From Nansenia antarctica (Eukaryota; Chordata; Actinopteri; Argentiniformes; Microstomatidae), in contig OZ022346.1 of assembly GCA_963989245.1 (NCBI GenBank), positions 2,059,762-2,123,761 on the forward strand: a stretch of DNA of 64,000 nt, in the 5' to 3' direction. This document shows, in pieces, positions 1 through 9,389 of this stretch (the stretch's first letter is position 1; the number at the start of each line of letters is the position of its first letter). A program made the position numbers and the translations under genes. Below the pieces are notes generated by a model. It did no database searches and had not been told where the DNA came from. It worked only from the letters and a program-made list of their open reading frames with translations.

Positions 1-29
1 TGGGGCCCGCCGGACCAGCTGGGGGAAGG
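1..29 (+). CDS. col14a1: FACIT collagen (XIV-like), partial exon at window edge
   Basis: Seen: from base 3 this reads G-P-A-G-P-A-G-G-R, three Gly-X-Y triplets, and is followed by a GTAAGG donor at 30. The exon ends on a codon boundary, like the next three exons, so it is the downstream end of a COL2 triple-helix exon whose start lies outside the window. Family knowledge: FACIT collagens XII and XIV sit on the surface of collagen I fibrils and have short triple helices broken by NC linkers. The assignment to this gene rests on the continuous phase with the exons downstream. Confidence 0.7.
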
Positions 30-388
30 GTAAGGATCTGCCTGCTGGCTGGTCTGTTCTACGTCCATGCCGTGTTGAAAGGCCACAAATCTAGCCGGCA
101 CCTAGTTAAGCACATGAGTGCATACCTACTTAACTCGGGGGGGGTGCAGCTCGTATTGGTATGCTTCATGTCACTACTCACCAAAGCTAATTGGCCTTAA
201 CTGTTTTGTCCTGTTGCCCATTATGGCAACTTGTTTTTTTTGCAGAAGCGTGACATGCTGCACAGTACATACAATACCAGTCAAACGTTTGGACACACTT
301 CCCCCTTCAATTGAATTATTATGACTTCAAGGGGGAGACTGCTGTGCATCGTTGCCTGGTTGTGATTGTCTGTTGTCTTGCTACACAG

Positions 389-442
389 GGACCACCAGGG
401 AAAGAGGGAACGTCTGGACCTCGAGGCCCATCAGGACCAATG
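389..442 (+). CDS. col14a1: FACIT collagen (XIV-like) COL2 exon, 54 bp
   Basis: Seen: 18 codons, six perfect Gly-X-Y triplets (starting G-P-P-G-K-E), bounded by a CTACACAG acceptor and a donor at 443. The 54-bp size and the phase 0-0 boundaries are the classic collagen triple-helix exon form. Odd: the donor is the first GT of a GT/GC-rich microsatellite, so no GTRAGT consensus exists and several GT dinucleotides compete. The upstream sequence TTGTCTGTTGTCTTGCTAC is a normal pyrimidine tract. The exon belongs to the COL2 domain, which in this family forms the stalk of the secreted, fibril-associated trimer. Confidence 0.8.
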
Positions 443-602
443 GTGTGTGTGTGTGCGTGTGTGCGCACGCACGTGTGTGTGTGTGTGTGTGTCGCAGCCA
501 TTCGACATCGCTGCTCCTCACAGCATCTTTCCTGATGGATATAAAACAATTAGACAATTAGGCTCCAGAGCTCTCTGAACTCTGCTACAGCGGCATGTGA
601 AT

Positions 603-1640
603 CAAGAGTCTCAGACAGTCTCAGACAGTCTCAGGTAGTCTCAGGTAGTCTCAGACAGTCTCAGGTAGTCTCAGACAGTCTCAGACAGTCTCAGGTAGTC
701 TCAGGTAGTCTCAGACAGTCTCAGGTAGTCTCAGGTAGTCTCAGGCAGTCTCAGGTAGTCTCAGGTAGTCTCAGGTAGTCTCAGGCAGTCTCAGGTAGTC
801 TCAGACAGTCTCAGGTAGTCTCAGACAGTCTCAGGTAGTCTCAGGTAGTCTCAGACAGTCTCAGGTAGTCTCAGGTAGTCTCAGGCAGTCTCAGGTAGTC
901 TCAGACAGTCTCAGGTAGTCTCAGGTAGTCTCAGACAGTCTCAGGTAGTCTCAGGTAGTCTCAGACAGTCTCAGGTAGTCTCAGACAGTCTCAGGTAGTC
1001 TCAGGTAGTCTCAGACAGTCTCAGGTAGTCTCAGGCAGTCTCAGGCAGTCTCAGGCAGTCTCAGACAGTCTCAGGTAGTCTCAGGTAGTCTCAGGTAGTC
1101 TCAGACAGTCTCAGGCAGTCTCAGACAGTCTCAGGCAGTCTCAGGTAGTCTCAGGTAGTCTCAGGTAGTCTCAGACAGTCTCAGGTAGTCTCAGACAGTC
1201 TCAGGTAGTCTCAGGTAGTCTCAGGTAGTCTCAGGTAGTCTCAGGTAGTCTCAGGTAGTCTCAGGTAATCTCAGGTAGTCTCAGGTAGTCTCAGACAGTC
1301 TCAGGTAGTCTCAGGTAGTCTCAGACAGTCTCAGGTAGTCTCAGGTAGTCTCAGACAGTCTCAGGTAGTCTCAGGCAGTCTCAGGTAGTCTCAGGTAGTC
1401 TCAGGTAGTCTCAGGCAGTCTCAGACAGTCTCAGGTAGTCTCAGACAGTCTCAGGCAGTCTCAGACAGTCTCAGGTAGTCTCAGGCAGTCTCAGGTAGTC
1501 TCAGGTAGTCTCAGGTAGTCTCAGACAGTCTCAGACAGTCTCAGGTAGTCTCAGGTAGTCTCAGGCAGTCTCAGACAGTCTCAGGTAGTCTCAGGTAGTC
1601 TCAGATAGTCTCAGGTAGTCTCAGACAGTCTCAGACAGTC
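603..1640. repeat. 10-bp minisatellite inside collagen intron
   Basis: Seen: about 100 uninterrupted copies of a 10-bp unit, AGTCTCAGGT with AC or GC variants at the last two positions. The period is strictly 10, apart from isolated substitutions (AATC near 1266, AT near 1610). It fills most of the 1.6-kb intron between the 54-bp and 72-bp collagen exons. Confidence 0.97.
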
Positions 1641-1797
1641 CTCTGTCATGAGAATAATGCGTGCATCTCATTTCCGCTGCTGTGGTTGAGGGCCTGCCTC
1701 TAGTTAATTCCCTCTGGATGCCAATAGGCAGTATAGACCAACATTGTATTCACATTTACTTTACCATTCTTACTGCTCCGAGGACTCCTCCTGTCCA

Positions 1798-1827
1798 TGT
1801 TGTGTGTGTGTGCTCCTCCTGTCCATG

Positions 1828-1863
<36 letters not shown>

Positions 1864-1880
1864 GTGTGTGTGTGTGTGTT
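1798..1880. repeat. GT microsatellite
   Basis: Nearly pure GT repeats in two blocks, separated by a copy of CTCCTCCTGTCCATGTT that is itself duplicated (near 1784 and 1814). Lies in the same collagen intron. Confidence 0.9.
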
Positions 1881-2062
1881 TTAACCCCCCACTTAAATGT
1901 TGGTAGCATATGTATGCCTGTCTGTTGTTGATTTAGTAATATCCAGCTCACTTCTGGGCTGGTCCTTATTCCACAACTGGACAAAAGAGGCCCAAAAGAG
2001 ATTTGTTTCAATTGTTTACACTGGAGAACGATTCTAACTCTGTCCATCGCCTCGTCTTTCAG

Positions 2063-2134
2063 GGAAATCCAGGGACCCCTGGAATTCCAGGAATCACCGG
2101 AAAACCAGGAAAAACGGGAGACACAGGAAATTCA
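2063..2134 (+). CDS. col14a1: FACIT collagen (XIV-like) COL2 exon, 72 bp
   Basis: Seen: 24 codons, eight perfect Gly-X-Y triplets (starts G-N-P-G-T-P, ends G-N-S). A TCGTCTTTCAG acceptor precedes it and a GTACGT donor follows. Both boundaries are phase 0, so it joins the 54-bp exon upstream without disturbing the triplet register. Lysines in G-K-P and G-K-T triplets are suited to helix cross-strand contacts, but this is not diagnostic. It is part of the COL2 triple helix of the secreted fibril-associated collagen. Confidence 0.85.
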
Positions 2135-2592
2135 GTACGTTCGGTTACAACACGACTTTCACAGCCTCAATTAAGAACTACTGTCGATCGCCAAAGTCGT
2201 GCCAAAAGAGTGTTTAACAGAGAATAATTTAGTATAGCTCAGAATCGAGCTTCTGCGGTTACTCTGCTGCCTACTGACTGCTCTTCCAAATCGGGAGCAT
2301 TCGCCCTTGATTATATCCAATTATATTGGGGAAGTTGAGCAACGTGCTATTGAGTTTCAAACGGTATGGTATGCACACTTGCAAATCTCATATAAACAAA
2401 TGCCCTGCTTAGTGAGAGGACGCTGGCGTTGCTTGTTCACCGCTTCTCCGCCCGAAATCTAGATATACTTGCAGTATACCGAGTAGATTGTCCTACAAAG
2501 ACATTTAGATAAATGAATTAGACCCCTATACTTTATTTTATTTCTTTTTTGTTTCTTTTTATTATTACTACTCGATCTTTTCAGTTTGTAAA

Positions 2593-2632
2593 GCGTCTTT
2601 GAGTGTCTAGAAAAGCGCTATATAAGTCTAAT

Positions 2633-2665
<33 letters not shown>

Positions 2666-2695
2666 GTAGTAGTAGTAGTAGTAGTAGTAGTATTA
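2593..2695. repeat. retroelement 3' tail with ATT/AGT microsatellite
   Basis: A fragment with the motif GCGTCTTTGAGTGTCTAG and then AAAGCGCTATATAAG, followed by (ATT)n and (AGT)n. The same tail motif ends LINE/SINE copies near 12750, 17770 and 58270, so this is a short retroelement 3' end in the intron. Confidence 0.6.
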
Positions 2696-2732
2696 TTAGT
2701 ATTGTGAGAATCTGTGTTTTATCTTTCAACAG

Positions 2733-2768
2733 GGATCACTTGGCCTTAAAGGAGAAAAAGGAGAGAGA
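2733..2768 (+). CDS. col14a1: FACIT collagen (XIV-like) COL2 exon, 36 bp
   Basis: Seen: 12 codons, four Gly-X-Y triplets, G-S-L-G-L-K-G-E-K-G-E-R. The acceptor is TCTTTCAACAG and the donor is GTAAGT. Both ends are phase 0. It closes the COL2 triple helix: the next exon begins with Gly-Asp-Phe and leaves the Gly-X-Y pattern. Highly charged G-E-K-G-E-R triplets at the end of a helix are common in collagens. Confidence 0.82.
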
Positions 2769-2861
2769 GTAAGTAAGATTCATTCAACTGGTAACTTGTA
2801 AGAACTGTTTTGTGTAGGAACATAACCCTGTCTCATAAAAACCAACAACTTTGTTTTCCAG

Positions 2862-2928
2862 GGAGACTTTGCGTCCCAAAACATGATGCGCTCCATAGCC
2901 AGACAAGTTTGCGAACAATTAGTTAACA
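2862..2928 (+). CDS. col14a1: FACIT collagen (XIV-like) NC2 linker exon
   Basis: Seen: 67 bp, 22 codons plus one base (phase 0 in, phase 1 out), between a TTGTTTTCCAG acceptor and a GTGAGT donor. After an initial Gly the peptide is non-collagenous and contains N-M-M-R-S-I-A-R-Q-V-C-E-Q-L. Known: the NC2 linker between COL2 and COL1 in collagens XII and XIV has this kind of short helical segment, with a cysteine that takes part in interchain disulfides and trimer registration. The R-Q-V-C-E-Q-L core is, as I recall the family, closest to collagens XIV/XII. This exon and the COL1/NC1 junction are the main evidence for the gene assignment. Confidence 0.85.
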
Positions 2929-3087
2929 GTGAGTGTCCGTTTTAGAATTCTGAATTCTATACTATTGTACTATATGTAGATAAAAGCACACAACATCCAC
3001 TGACATGCACTCAATAACAATCTTATTACTTTGGGCCCAACAAGATGAACTTTGTCTCAAGTCATCATTTTCTTTCCTCATCCTCAG

Positions 3088-3268
3088 GCCAAATGAGCAG
3101 AATTAACCAGATGCTCAACCAGATCCCTACCGGTTACCGTAGCAACACCCCAGGACCCACCGGACCCCCTGGTCCCCCCGGTAACCAGGGTACACGCGGA
3201 GAGCCTGGACAATCTGGCCGAAGTGGTTTCCCTGGGAACCAAGGTTTACCCGGGAGCCAAGGAGAGAG

Positions 3269-3270
<2 letters not shown>
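3088..3270 (+). CDS. col14a1: FACIT collagen (XIV-like) NC2-COL1 exon, 183 bp
   Basis: Seen: phase 1 in (the split codon AGC joins with 2928) and phase 1 out. About 20 residues of NC2 (I-N-Q-M-L-N-Q-I-P) are followed by the start of COL1 at G-P-T-G-P-P, then Gly-X-Y triplets to G-E-R. The acceptor is TTTCCTCATCCTCAG. Odd: the donor at 3271 is the first GT of a (GT)17 tract. Using the next GT would add two bases and shift the frame, so exact donor choice matters. The N-Q-M-L-N-Q-I-P motif resembles my recollection of the collagen XIV NC2/COL1 border. Confidence 0.85.

Positions 3271-3305
<35 letters not shown>
3271..3305. repeat. (GT)17 microsatellite acting as splice donor
   Basis: Pure GT repeat starting at the first intron base after the NC2-COL1 exon. 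The downstream phase requires the cut to fall exactly at its left edge. Confidence 0.9.
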
Positions 3306-3306
<1 letters not shown>

Positions 3307-3443
3307 TGGCACGCCATTGATGATGTGAATTGACCTTGTTTTTTGAATGGTGCGTTCTTATACTTACTGTGTGTGGAGGAATGGCAAATGTATGAATCAC
3401 AAGCTAAGCAGAGATGCACACCATGCGTTGATGTAGAGTTGAA

Positions 3444-3600
3444 CAGTGGTTCTCAACCGTTCTCTTGGATACTGTACCCACAATACTGTACCCCCAATAA
3501 CGTTTTGATCTGCATGAAGCACCACCCCCTCATGTTTATGAGGGTCTTCCCCAAGCACTGACTTAGAACGTCTGTGACCACACTCATCCTACAGGATACC
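3444..3600. mobile_element. possible hAT terminus remnant
   Basis: Begins CAGTGGTTCTCAACC, a form typical of hAT-type terminal inverted repeats in vertebrates, followed by a sequence with repeated ACTGTACCC. I did not find a matching opposite end or an 8-bp duplication, so this is at best a solo or truncated end. Confidence 0.3.
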
Positions 3601-3605
3601 TTCAT

Positions 3606-3800
3606 TGGAGTATTTGGGTGGGTCTGTCCTTAGGGGCCTACAGTAGGAGTATTTGGGTGGGTCTGTCCTTAGGGGCCTACAGTAGGAGTATTTGGGTGGG
3701 TCTGTCCTTGGGGCCTACAGTAGGAGTATTTGGGTGGGTCTGTCCTTGGGGCCTACAGTAGGAGTATTTGGGTGGGTCTGTCCTTAGGGGCCTACAGTAG
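3606..3800. repeat. 38/39-bp minisatellite, 5 copies
   Basis: Five tandem copies of a unit built around GGAGTATTTGGGTGGG and CCTACAGTA. Some copies lack one base (TTGGGG versus TTAGGGG). Located in the intron before the 78-bp collagen exon. Confidence 0.93.
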
Positions 3801-4101
3801 CAGTCCCAGTCACGACATGTTGGAATAATAACACAAGCACAAAGGTCAAATGTCAATCACTTTTCAATCAAGAAAATCGTGCTTTACCCCCCCAGCCAAA
3901 TGGGAAGGCTTCCAAGTTTGTGTCATGCTCGGCTGCCGCCACCATTGGATCACTCTCTTCACTTCTCCCTCAGTTTCTCAGACATGGCCACTGGTGGTTT
4001 CCAAAGAAGCTGATGTTTTCTTTGGAAGGCACACAGCAGGACGACGGGACGTCTTGTCATTGCTAATGAGCCTTCTCTCTGTCTCTGATTGGCTGGTGTA
4101 G

Positions 4102-4179
4102 GGCTGGCAGGAGAGAAGGGCGAGAGAGGGACCGCTGGAACAGGGACGCGTGGCCAACGAGGAGGTCCTGGTCTACCTG
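4102..4179 (+). CDS. col14a1: FACIT collagen (XIV-like) COL1 exon, 78 bp
   Basis: Seen: phase 1-1, acceptor GGCTGGTGTAG and donor GTAAGA. The split codon GGG restores Gly, giving G-L-A-G-E-K-G-E-R-G-T-A, then G-T before G-T-R: one two-residue imperfection in the triplet pattern. Known: the COL1 domains of FACIT collagens carry a small number of conserved imperfections, and one at this place (G-E-R-G-T-G) fits my memory of collagen XIV. The exon continues G-Q-R-G-G-P-G-L-P and passes on the first base of the next Gly codon. Confidence 0.85.
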
Positions 4180-4474
4180 GTAAGACTGCTTGTCATTTAC
4201 AACCTTTAACCCCCTTTCTTACATTTTTATAGGATGCCATAAATAGCCTACTGTGTGAGTATAAGTATGTCGTAAATAATAAATGAGTAAAAGAGTATTG
4301 AAAACATGATAAAAACAGTATCTGGTCAAGACTAACATCGGGTGGTCTGCAGTTTAATAAGCCAAAAGAGTGATTTTTTATGTGTTCAAACATTCAGACT
4401 TATACGAGCCCACGCAATTAACCTTTCGTTAATTAAAATATGTCTAGTTTGGGTTTGATTGGAGCAGATGTTGC

Positions 4475-4975
4475 CTAGTAAGTAAGTAAGTAACATTTAT
4501 TTGTGTGGCACCTATCCCAGACCAGGGGTCACAAAGTGCTTTACATATACAGTACAAGAACATAATAAAAGAGCGAAAATCATGGCAGGTTAAAATAGTC
4601 AAACAAGTGAAAATAAGAAACAGGTAACAAACAACAAGTGTACAACAATATCAACAGGACACAGAAAAACAGGTTTTTGGAGCTAGCCAAAAGCCTGTCT
4701 ATACAAGACAGTCTTTAGCTGTTTTTTAAAAGCTTCGACCGAGCCAGCTGATCTAAGATCCCAGGTCAGAGCATTCCAAAGCCTGGGGGCCACAGTTTGG
4801 AATGCTCCATCACCCTGGGTCTTCAGTCTGGCACGGGGGACAACCAACAAACCCTGGTCAGAGAACCTGAGAGACCTACTGGGGCTGTAAGGACGCAGTA
4901 GGTCACAGATGTAGGCAGGTGCCTGACCATGGAGGGCTCTGTAGGTGATGACCAGAACCTTGAAATTAATTAATA
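4475..4975 (-). mobile_element. LINE 3' end (CR1/L2-like), ORF2 C-terminus
   Basis: Seen on the minus strand: a decayed reading with A-P-R-L-W-N-A-L and G-D-G-A-F preceded by L-R-F-S-D-Q-G-L, the usual C-terminal peptide of CR1/L2-type LINE ORF2 in fish. Then comes a 3' UTR ending in a CACTTTGTG-like tail and a short (TTAC)n at the + side near 4480. It is a 5'-truncated, dead copy sitting in a collagen intron. Confidence 0.7.
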
Positions 4976-4979
4976 ATTA

Positions 4980-6139
4980 ATTCATTAGCCTAGTGACTCT
5001 GTAGACCGGTGTAACTCGGTGATGGACTCCCGTGCAGACCACCTCAGACGTTAGCGTTAGCGTTACCTGTCCAATCCTATTTAATGTCCATGTTTCAGCA
5101 CATCCGGTCTCACAGTGTAACTATGACAACAGAACTGTAACGATGAAGGCAAGCCCCCAACTGTAATACAACAGTTTACAATGAGGCACACAACATAATA
5201 CTGTGTGAATACTCCAACATAGCTTACTGTAGAACAGTTTAGATTCAACAGTTGGAGACAGTATGTTAGTGTTCACTTAGCACTTTCATATCTGTTTGAA
5301 GATAATTTCACAATGGCAGCCATTTTGCAATGGACATTTCCGTTTTTTTTAGCCTTTTTCCCTTTGTGACGAGGAGAATTCCTTCCAGTCCCATCTCAGA
5401 ATGACAGACCCCAAGGGGAGGCCAAGATTTACCTAGATGTTTCTAGATGTTTCTAGATGTTTCTCATGTGAACCTCCGTTGGGCAGCTGTAGTTCATACA
5501 TCCTTAGTGAGTGGTGACCCAAATTATTCCCAGCGAAACACTTCACCGTTCTTGAGAACATAATGCCCTCTCGTACGTTGTGAGTGGTCCTCATGGACGT
5601 TTATGTTGCTTTTGAAGACCGTCGAAAAAAGAAAGTTCTAAGATAAGTGTAATGAACGATGATGAACTTAATGTTCACTAATGTAAACAAAACATTTATT
5701 TCCCAACCTTTTCACTCACTAGTAGGGTCAACGTGTAACTCTAGAGAATCACAGACAATTACAAAAAAATCGGATGATGCTAATGATGTTGAGGGCTGAT
5801 ATTATGATGTTATGTCTGCGTGGAGGCTGTTGTAACATAGCCCTCGGCTGGAAGTGATATCCAGTATGTTTTTACTGGAAGCCCCCCCGGGACCCCAGAA
5901 GCCTTCCTATCACAGGGGGGTTAGGGGGTTAGTGGAAAATATCAAGCAATCCATCCTTATTGAAAACACAGCCAAGTCTGTTTCTGTGAATGAAACAGCG
6001 GCTGAGAAACCAGCAGGAGGAACCTAGCGTTGATGAGTCATTGTTGGAGTGGGAGAATCAGAATGTTGCACAACCAGCAGCTTTCTTTCTTTTGGTGGCT
6101 TCATTGACAACACATGTGTTCACTTAAGGGAGCGAGAGA

Positions 6140-6140
<1 letters not shown>
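4980..6140. other. intronic sequence, nothing recognised
   Basis: Part of the 2.25-kb intron between the 78-bp and 171-bp collagen exons. I see no exon-like reading and only small local repeats, such as three copies of TTTCTAGATG near 5440-5462. Confidence 0.5.
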
Positions 6141-6192
<52 letters not shown>

Positions 6193-6206
6193 TGTGTGTG
6201 TGTGTG
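6139..6206. repeat. GA then GT microsatellite
   Basis: (GA)n from about 6145 to 6190 passes directly into (TG)n and then a G run. It lies about 230 bases upstream of the 171-bp collagen exon. Confidence 0.92.
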
Positions 6207-6433
6207 GGGGGGGGGAAAATTCCACACTTGGTTTGTACCGTCTAGACAGACTGGGGCAGGGGGTAACTCCACCGAGTCCATGGACCCTTTTCCCCCTTTT
6301 TTTCCCTCAAACTTTTAATTGAGCCGTCTAAATATTTAAATTACAGTGCTAGAAACCGACGTTCACCGCTTCCAGTCGAGATTTAAGGATGACGTCGGTT
6401 CTCTCTCTCTTCTCTCTAACCCCCCACTTCCAG

Positions 6434-6604
6434 GACCACCAGGCGAGTCTAGAACCGGCCCCACGGGGGCTACGGGCTCCACCGGGCCTCGTGGCCCTCC
6501 TGGTCGCCAGGGCACACCCGGGGTGAGGGGACCCCCTGGCCCCCCCGGCTACTGCGACTCCTCCCAGTGTGTCGGGATTCCTTACAATGGACAAGGGTAC
6601 CCAG
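6434..6604 (+). CDS. col14a1: FACIT collagen (XIV-like) COL1/NC1 junction exon, 171 bp
   Basis: Seen: phase 1-1, acceptor CCCACTTCCAG and donor GTAGGT. The peptide runs G-P-P-G-E-S-R-T-G-P (a second triplet imperfection), then regular Gly-X-Y to G-P-P-G-Y-C-D-S-S-Q-C, then I-P-Y-N-G-Q-G-Y-P-G. The G-x-C-x4-C motif at the end of COL1 is the hallmark of FACIT collagens, and these two cysteines form interchain disulfides. The I-P-Y-N-G-Q-G-Y-P stretch after it is what I recall from collagen XIV rather than collagen XII, so this exon decides the paralogue call. Confidence 0.88.
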
Positions 6605-8163
6605 GTAGGTCCGCCCCTGTGTGAAACGGCATGGCCAGTTATGGTGTTGTAACCATGGATGTTAGCGAAGTTAGCAACTAAAATGTATGCCCACTAATGT
6701 ATTTACCACTGACAGAGCTATGTAGCTCAACAGCTAACTTAATTAATGTATGGAGACTATGGAATTGAAGGGTTGACACTGAGCTTTAACGTAACGCAAT
6801 TCCTTTTGACCGAAACCATTGTGGAAGGTGTCACCAACCATCCGTCAGCTGAGGTGTTTTCGTTGAAGGGCGTGTTCAAACTGAAATTAGTTTAGAATCA
6901 AGTGCAATTTGTTTAGTTTGGGAATAATCCAAATTTTACTAAACAAACGAAACAAAACTAACTCAGTACGAACCCTTCAATTCCAAGATCTCAATCAGTT
7001 TGGTATCGAGTAGTATTTTTCATCCATCAAGTGAAAGAACCTAATCCCTTTTTCCACACAGTAAACTAACAGCCTCTTTGAACTGTTTTCAGGTTCGGCA
7101 TAGTAACCTTTCTAGGCCGCCTGTGCTGCTTCTTACACTTTGAAGTCCCGTTTCTGAGACGTTATCTCAATCGCTAATGAGCCTGTAAAGGATAACCAGC
7201 GAGGGACATAATTAATGAACAACATTTATAAAACCCCACAAAAGAGAGAAAGGAGTGGACTGGCACTAACAACACTTCACAGCTACTATCAGACAAGCCG
7301 CAGCGATGGCAACCTACGCCTGCGCCTGTTTGCATCTTGAAGCCAAAACCCGGCAAACTGAGAGAGAGAGCTTCTCTTCGCGGGAAGGAGCATGTACAAT
7401 AAACACATTACAGAAACAACTACTAACACAGTGGATTTCATAACCAAAACCCGACAGTGTTAACATGTTGACGTAGAGATGATATCTGTAAATAAACTAA
7501 TTGTGCCTTGTAAATGATGTTTGAACCACCACCATCCACTAAAATCAGTTAACATCTGTATTGAGCTCGTGCCTTATAACCCTTTGCTTACTGACCGCCA
7601 GCATAACCTCTGTTTTATGATGCCTTAAGCCATTTACACACAGCTAGTGCTCCGGTCCAGACTGAAGCATGTGCCATTTGTACATTTAATCATCATGTTG
7701 TTTGTATGTTTGCTGAATGTACGCTAAATGTTGTTTTCCTGCTATTTTCCTTGTTTTTCCATATATCGTATTATTTCATTTGATGTCATACTTTTGTTTT
7801 CTAATACCTCATGGGTTTTAGGACTACCAAAAGGATATAGAGACAAGTGTTCGTTTGGAATTCATGCTTTGTTAGAAAACGCCATTGCATAACAATTTTT
7901 TAAGGATATTTTGTTTTTCTCAATGATATTGAGTGTAAAAGAGCATGAAATCACTGTAGTCTTCTTCTGACCAAAATAGTCAAACAAGAACAGACAGACA
8001 AATTGTACTTGGTTAAATCAATGAAGTGAATAGCGCAGTTAAACATTCATATTTAGGGTCTGATCCAACTGTCAGTTGTGCACTGTGCATGTGAAGTCTC
8101 AGAATGGAGATTGAGGTCCTGTTTGATTGGCCAAACCCATATTTCCAAACTAATATTTCCTAG
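6605..8163. other. last collagen intron, no other gene seen
   Basis: AT-rich intron with a GTAGGT donor and an acceptor ending TATTTCCTAG. No exon-like frame or clear mobile element was recognised. A minus-strand open frame at 7174-7356 has no support. Confidence 0.55.
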
Positions 8164-8318
8164 CTGGCAACTACGAGGCAGACCCCGAGACCTACGTAGT
8201 CTCTATACCCGAGGAAGAATCTGAAGACTATGACACAATACAGTCACCTGGTTACTCACGAAACCAGCGAGGAAAGAGATCACTATCAAGAGACGCAACG
8301 GAGAGGATAGAACCATAA
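8164..8318 (+). CDS. col14a1: FACIT collagen (XIV-like) last coding exon, NC1 tail
   Basis: Seen: phase 1 in (the split Ala codon joins 6604), 51 codons to a TAA at 8316. The tail is non-collagenous and strongly acidic (P-E-E-E-S-E-D-Y-D near 8202-8234), then basic: R-G-K-R at 8268-8279 fits the furin-type R-x-K-R pattern, followed by S-L-S-R-D. Tyrosines next to acidic residues could be sulfated (inference). Human collagen XIV, as I remember it, stops soon after the I-P-Y-N-G-Q-G-Y-P motif, so this tail is either a fish form or a splice variant. Located between a TTTCCTAG acceptor and a 3' UTR with a clear poly(A) signal. Confidence 0.82.
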
Positions 8319-9075
8319 ACCAAAAACCAAAAAACACAAAAATGTTATATTGAAATGATCTCCATGATTCTTACATTCTGAAAAAACTAAATCTATGGGT
8401 TTGATACCCTTGAATTTATTGAACATATAAGTGAGTTACGTGTAGCAGGATCAAGTGGAAAAATATATAACTAGACATCTAGACATTATTTTCATTACAA
8501 ACCTGTGTGCTTGCTAACTGTTCCCTTGTGTCTCTGCTTGTAACATAACTGCATTAAGTGTTTATTCGAGTCCGATGTTTAATGCACTAATCATGTCAAA
8601 GTCAGCAAAAACGTTGGGGGAAGTATAACGTATGTCTCTGTACCCCTCCATACCTATCACAGAGCACTGCAAATTTCACATGTCAAGTTGTTTGTTGTTG
8701 TATTGAAATCAAGTAGTTTTCTGCCCGCCTCTTCAGAAAGGCCATTGGGTTCAGCTCCAATCCTGGTCCCCAAAGATTTAAAAAAAAAAAATGTCCTTCA
8801 TTTAGCTACAGCTGATATGTTTTACCAAAGGTAGAATTGCATGTCTGTGTTGTATATTTAGTAAGGATTTCTAAAGAAAAAATCTGAATATAGTTGTCGT
8901 TCTTTTGTATGAATACCAAATGCAGTTGGAATTTGTTTGCAAGACTATAGACATAGAATTGCTTTTCTCATGTTTTAACTGCACATTGTGAATTCCACAG
9001 CCTTATTTTCTTATTTATTTCTGAAACAGAAAAGGCATTTTTCAATAAAACTACTGAAAATTTACCATTTTGTTG
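8319..9075 (+). other. col14a1: 3' UTR of collagen gene with poly(A) signal
   Basis: AT-rich sequence after the TAA stop. AATAAA lies at 9044-9049 in TTCAATAAAACTACTG, so cleavage is expected at about 9060-9075 (inferred). No earlier perfect AATAAA was seen in this stretch. Confidence 0.7.
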
Positions 9076-9107
9076 CAGTCTCATGTCTTAGTTTCTGGGT
9101 GATCTCT

Positions 9108-9389
9108 AAGGGCGCTTTTCACACCTACCTTGTTTGGTGCAGACGTAGCAAAGTCTTTCTGCTCAGTTCGGATCATTTGGATAGGTGTGAACCCTCCATC
9201 TGAACTTGGCTGTGCACCAAACAACCGGAACATAGTTGGACAAACAAAGGGTTGTCTCCGTCCCCTCCCATTCCAACTGTGGCGCAGGTCTGTACTAGTG
9301 TCGACACAATTTGGCAAAGGTCCGGCCGGGACCAATCACAAGAAATCAACTATTTGTGGGTTAACAAGGTAGCAAAAAGACAAACAGTG
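9108..9389. mobile_element. possible MITE-like dispersed repeat
   Basis: Contains TTTTCACACCTACC and, further on, GGTGTGAACC in inverted orientation, a pattern common in fish MITEs. The limits are uncertain and I found no target duplication. Confidence 0.3.

Noticed and set aside
118..578. Short open frames around the first collagen intron
   Set aside because: They overlap the real 54-bp exon in wrong frames or read GT repeats as V-C-V-C. No independent support.
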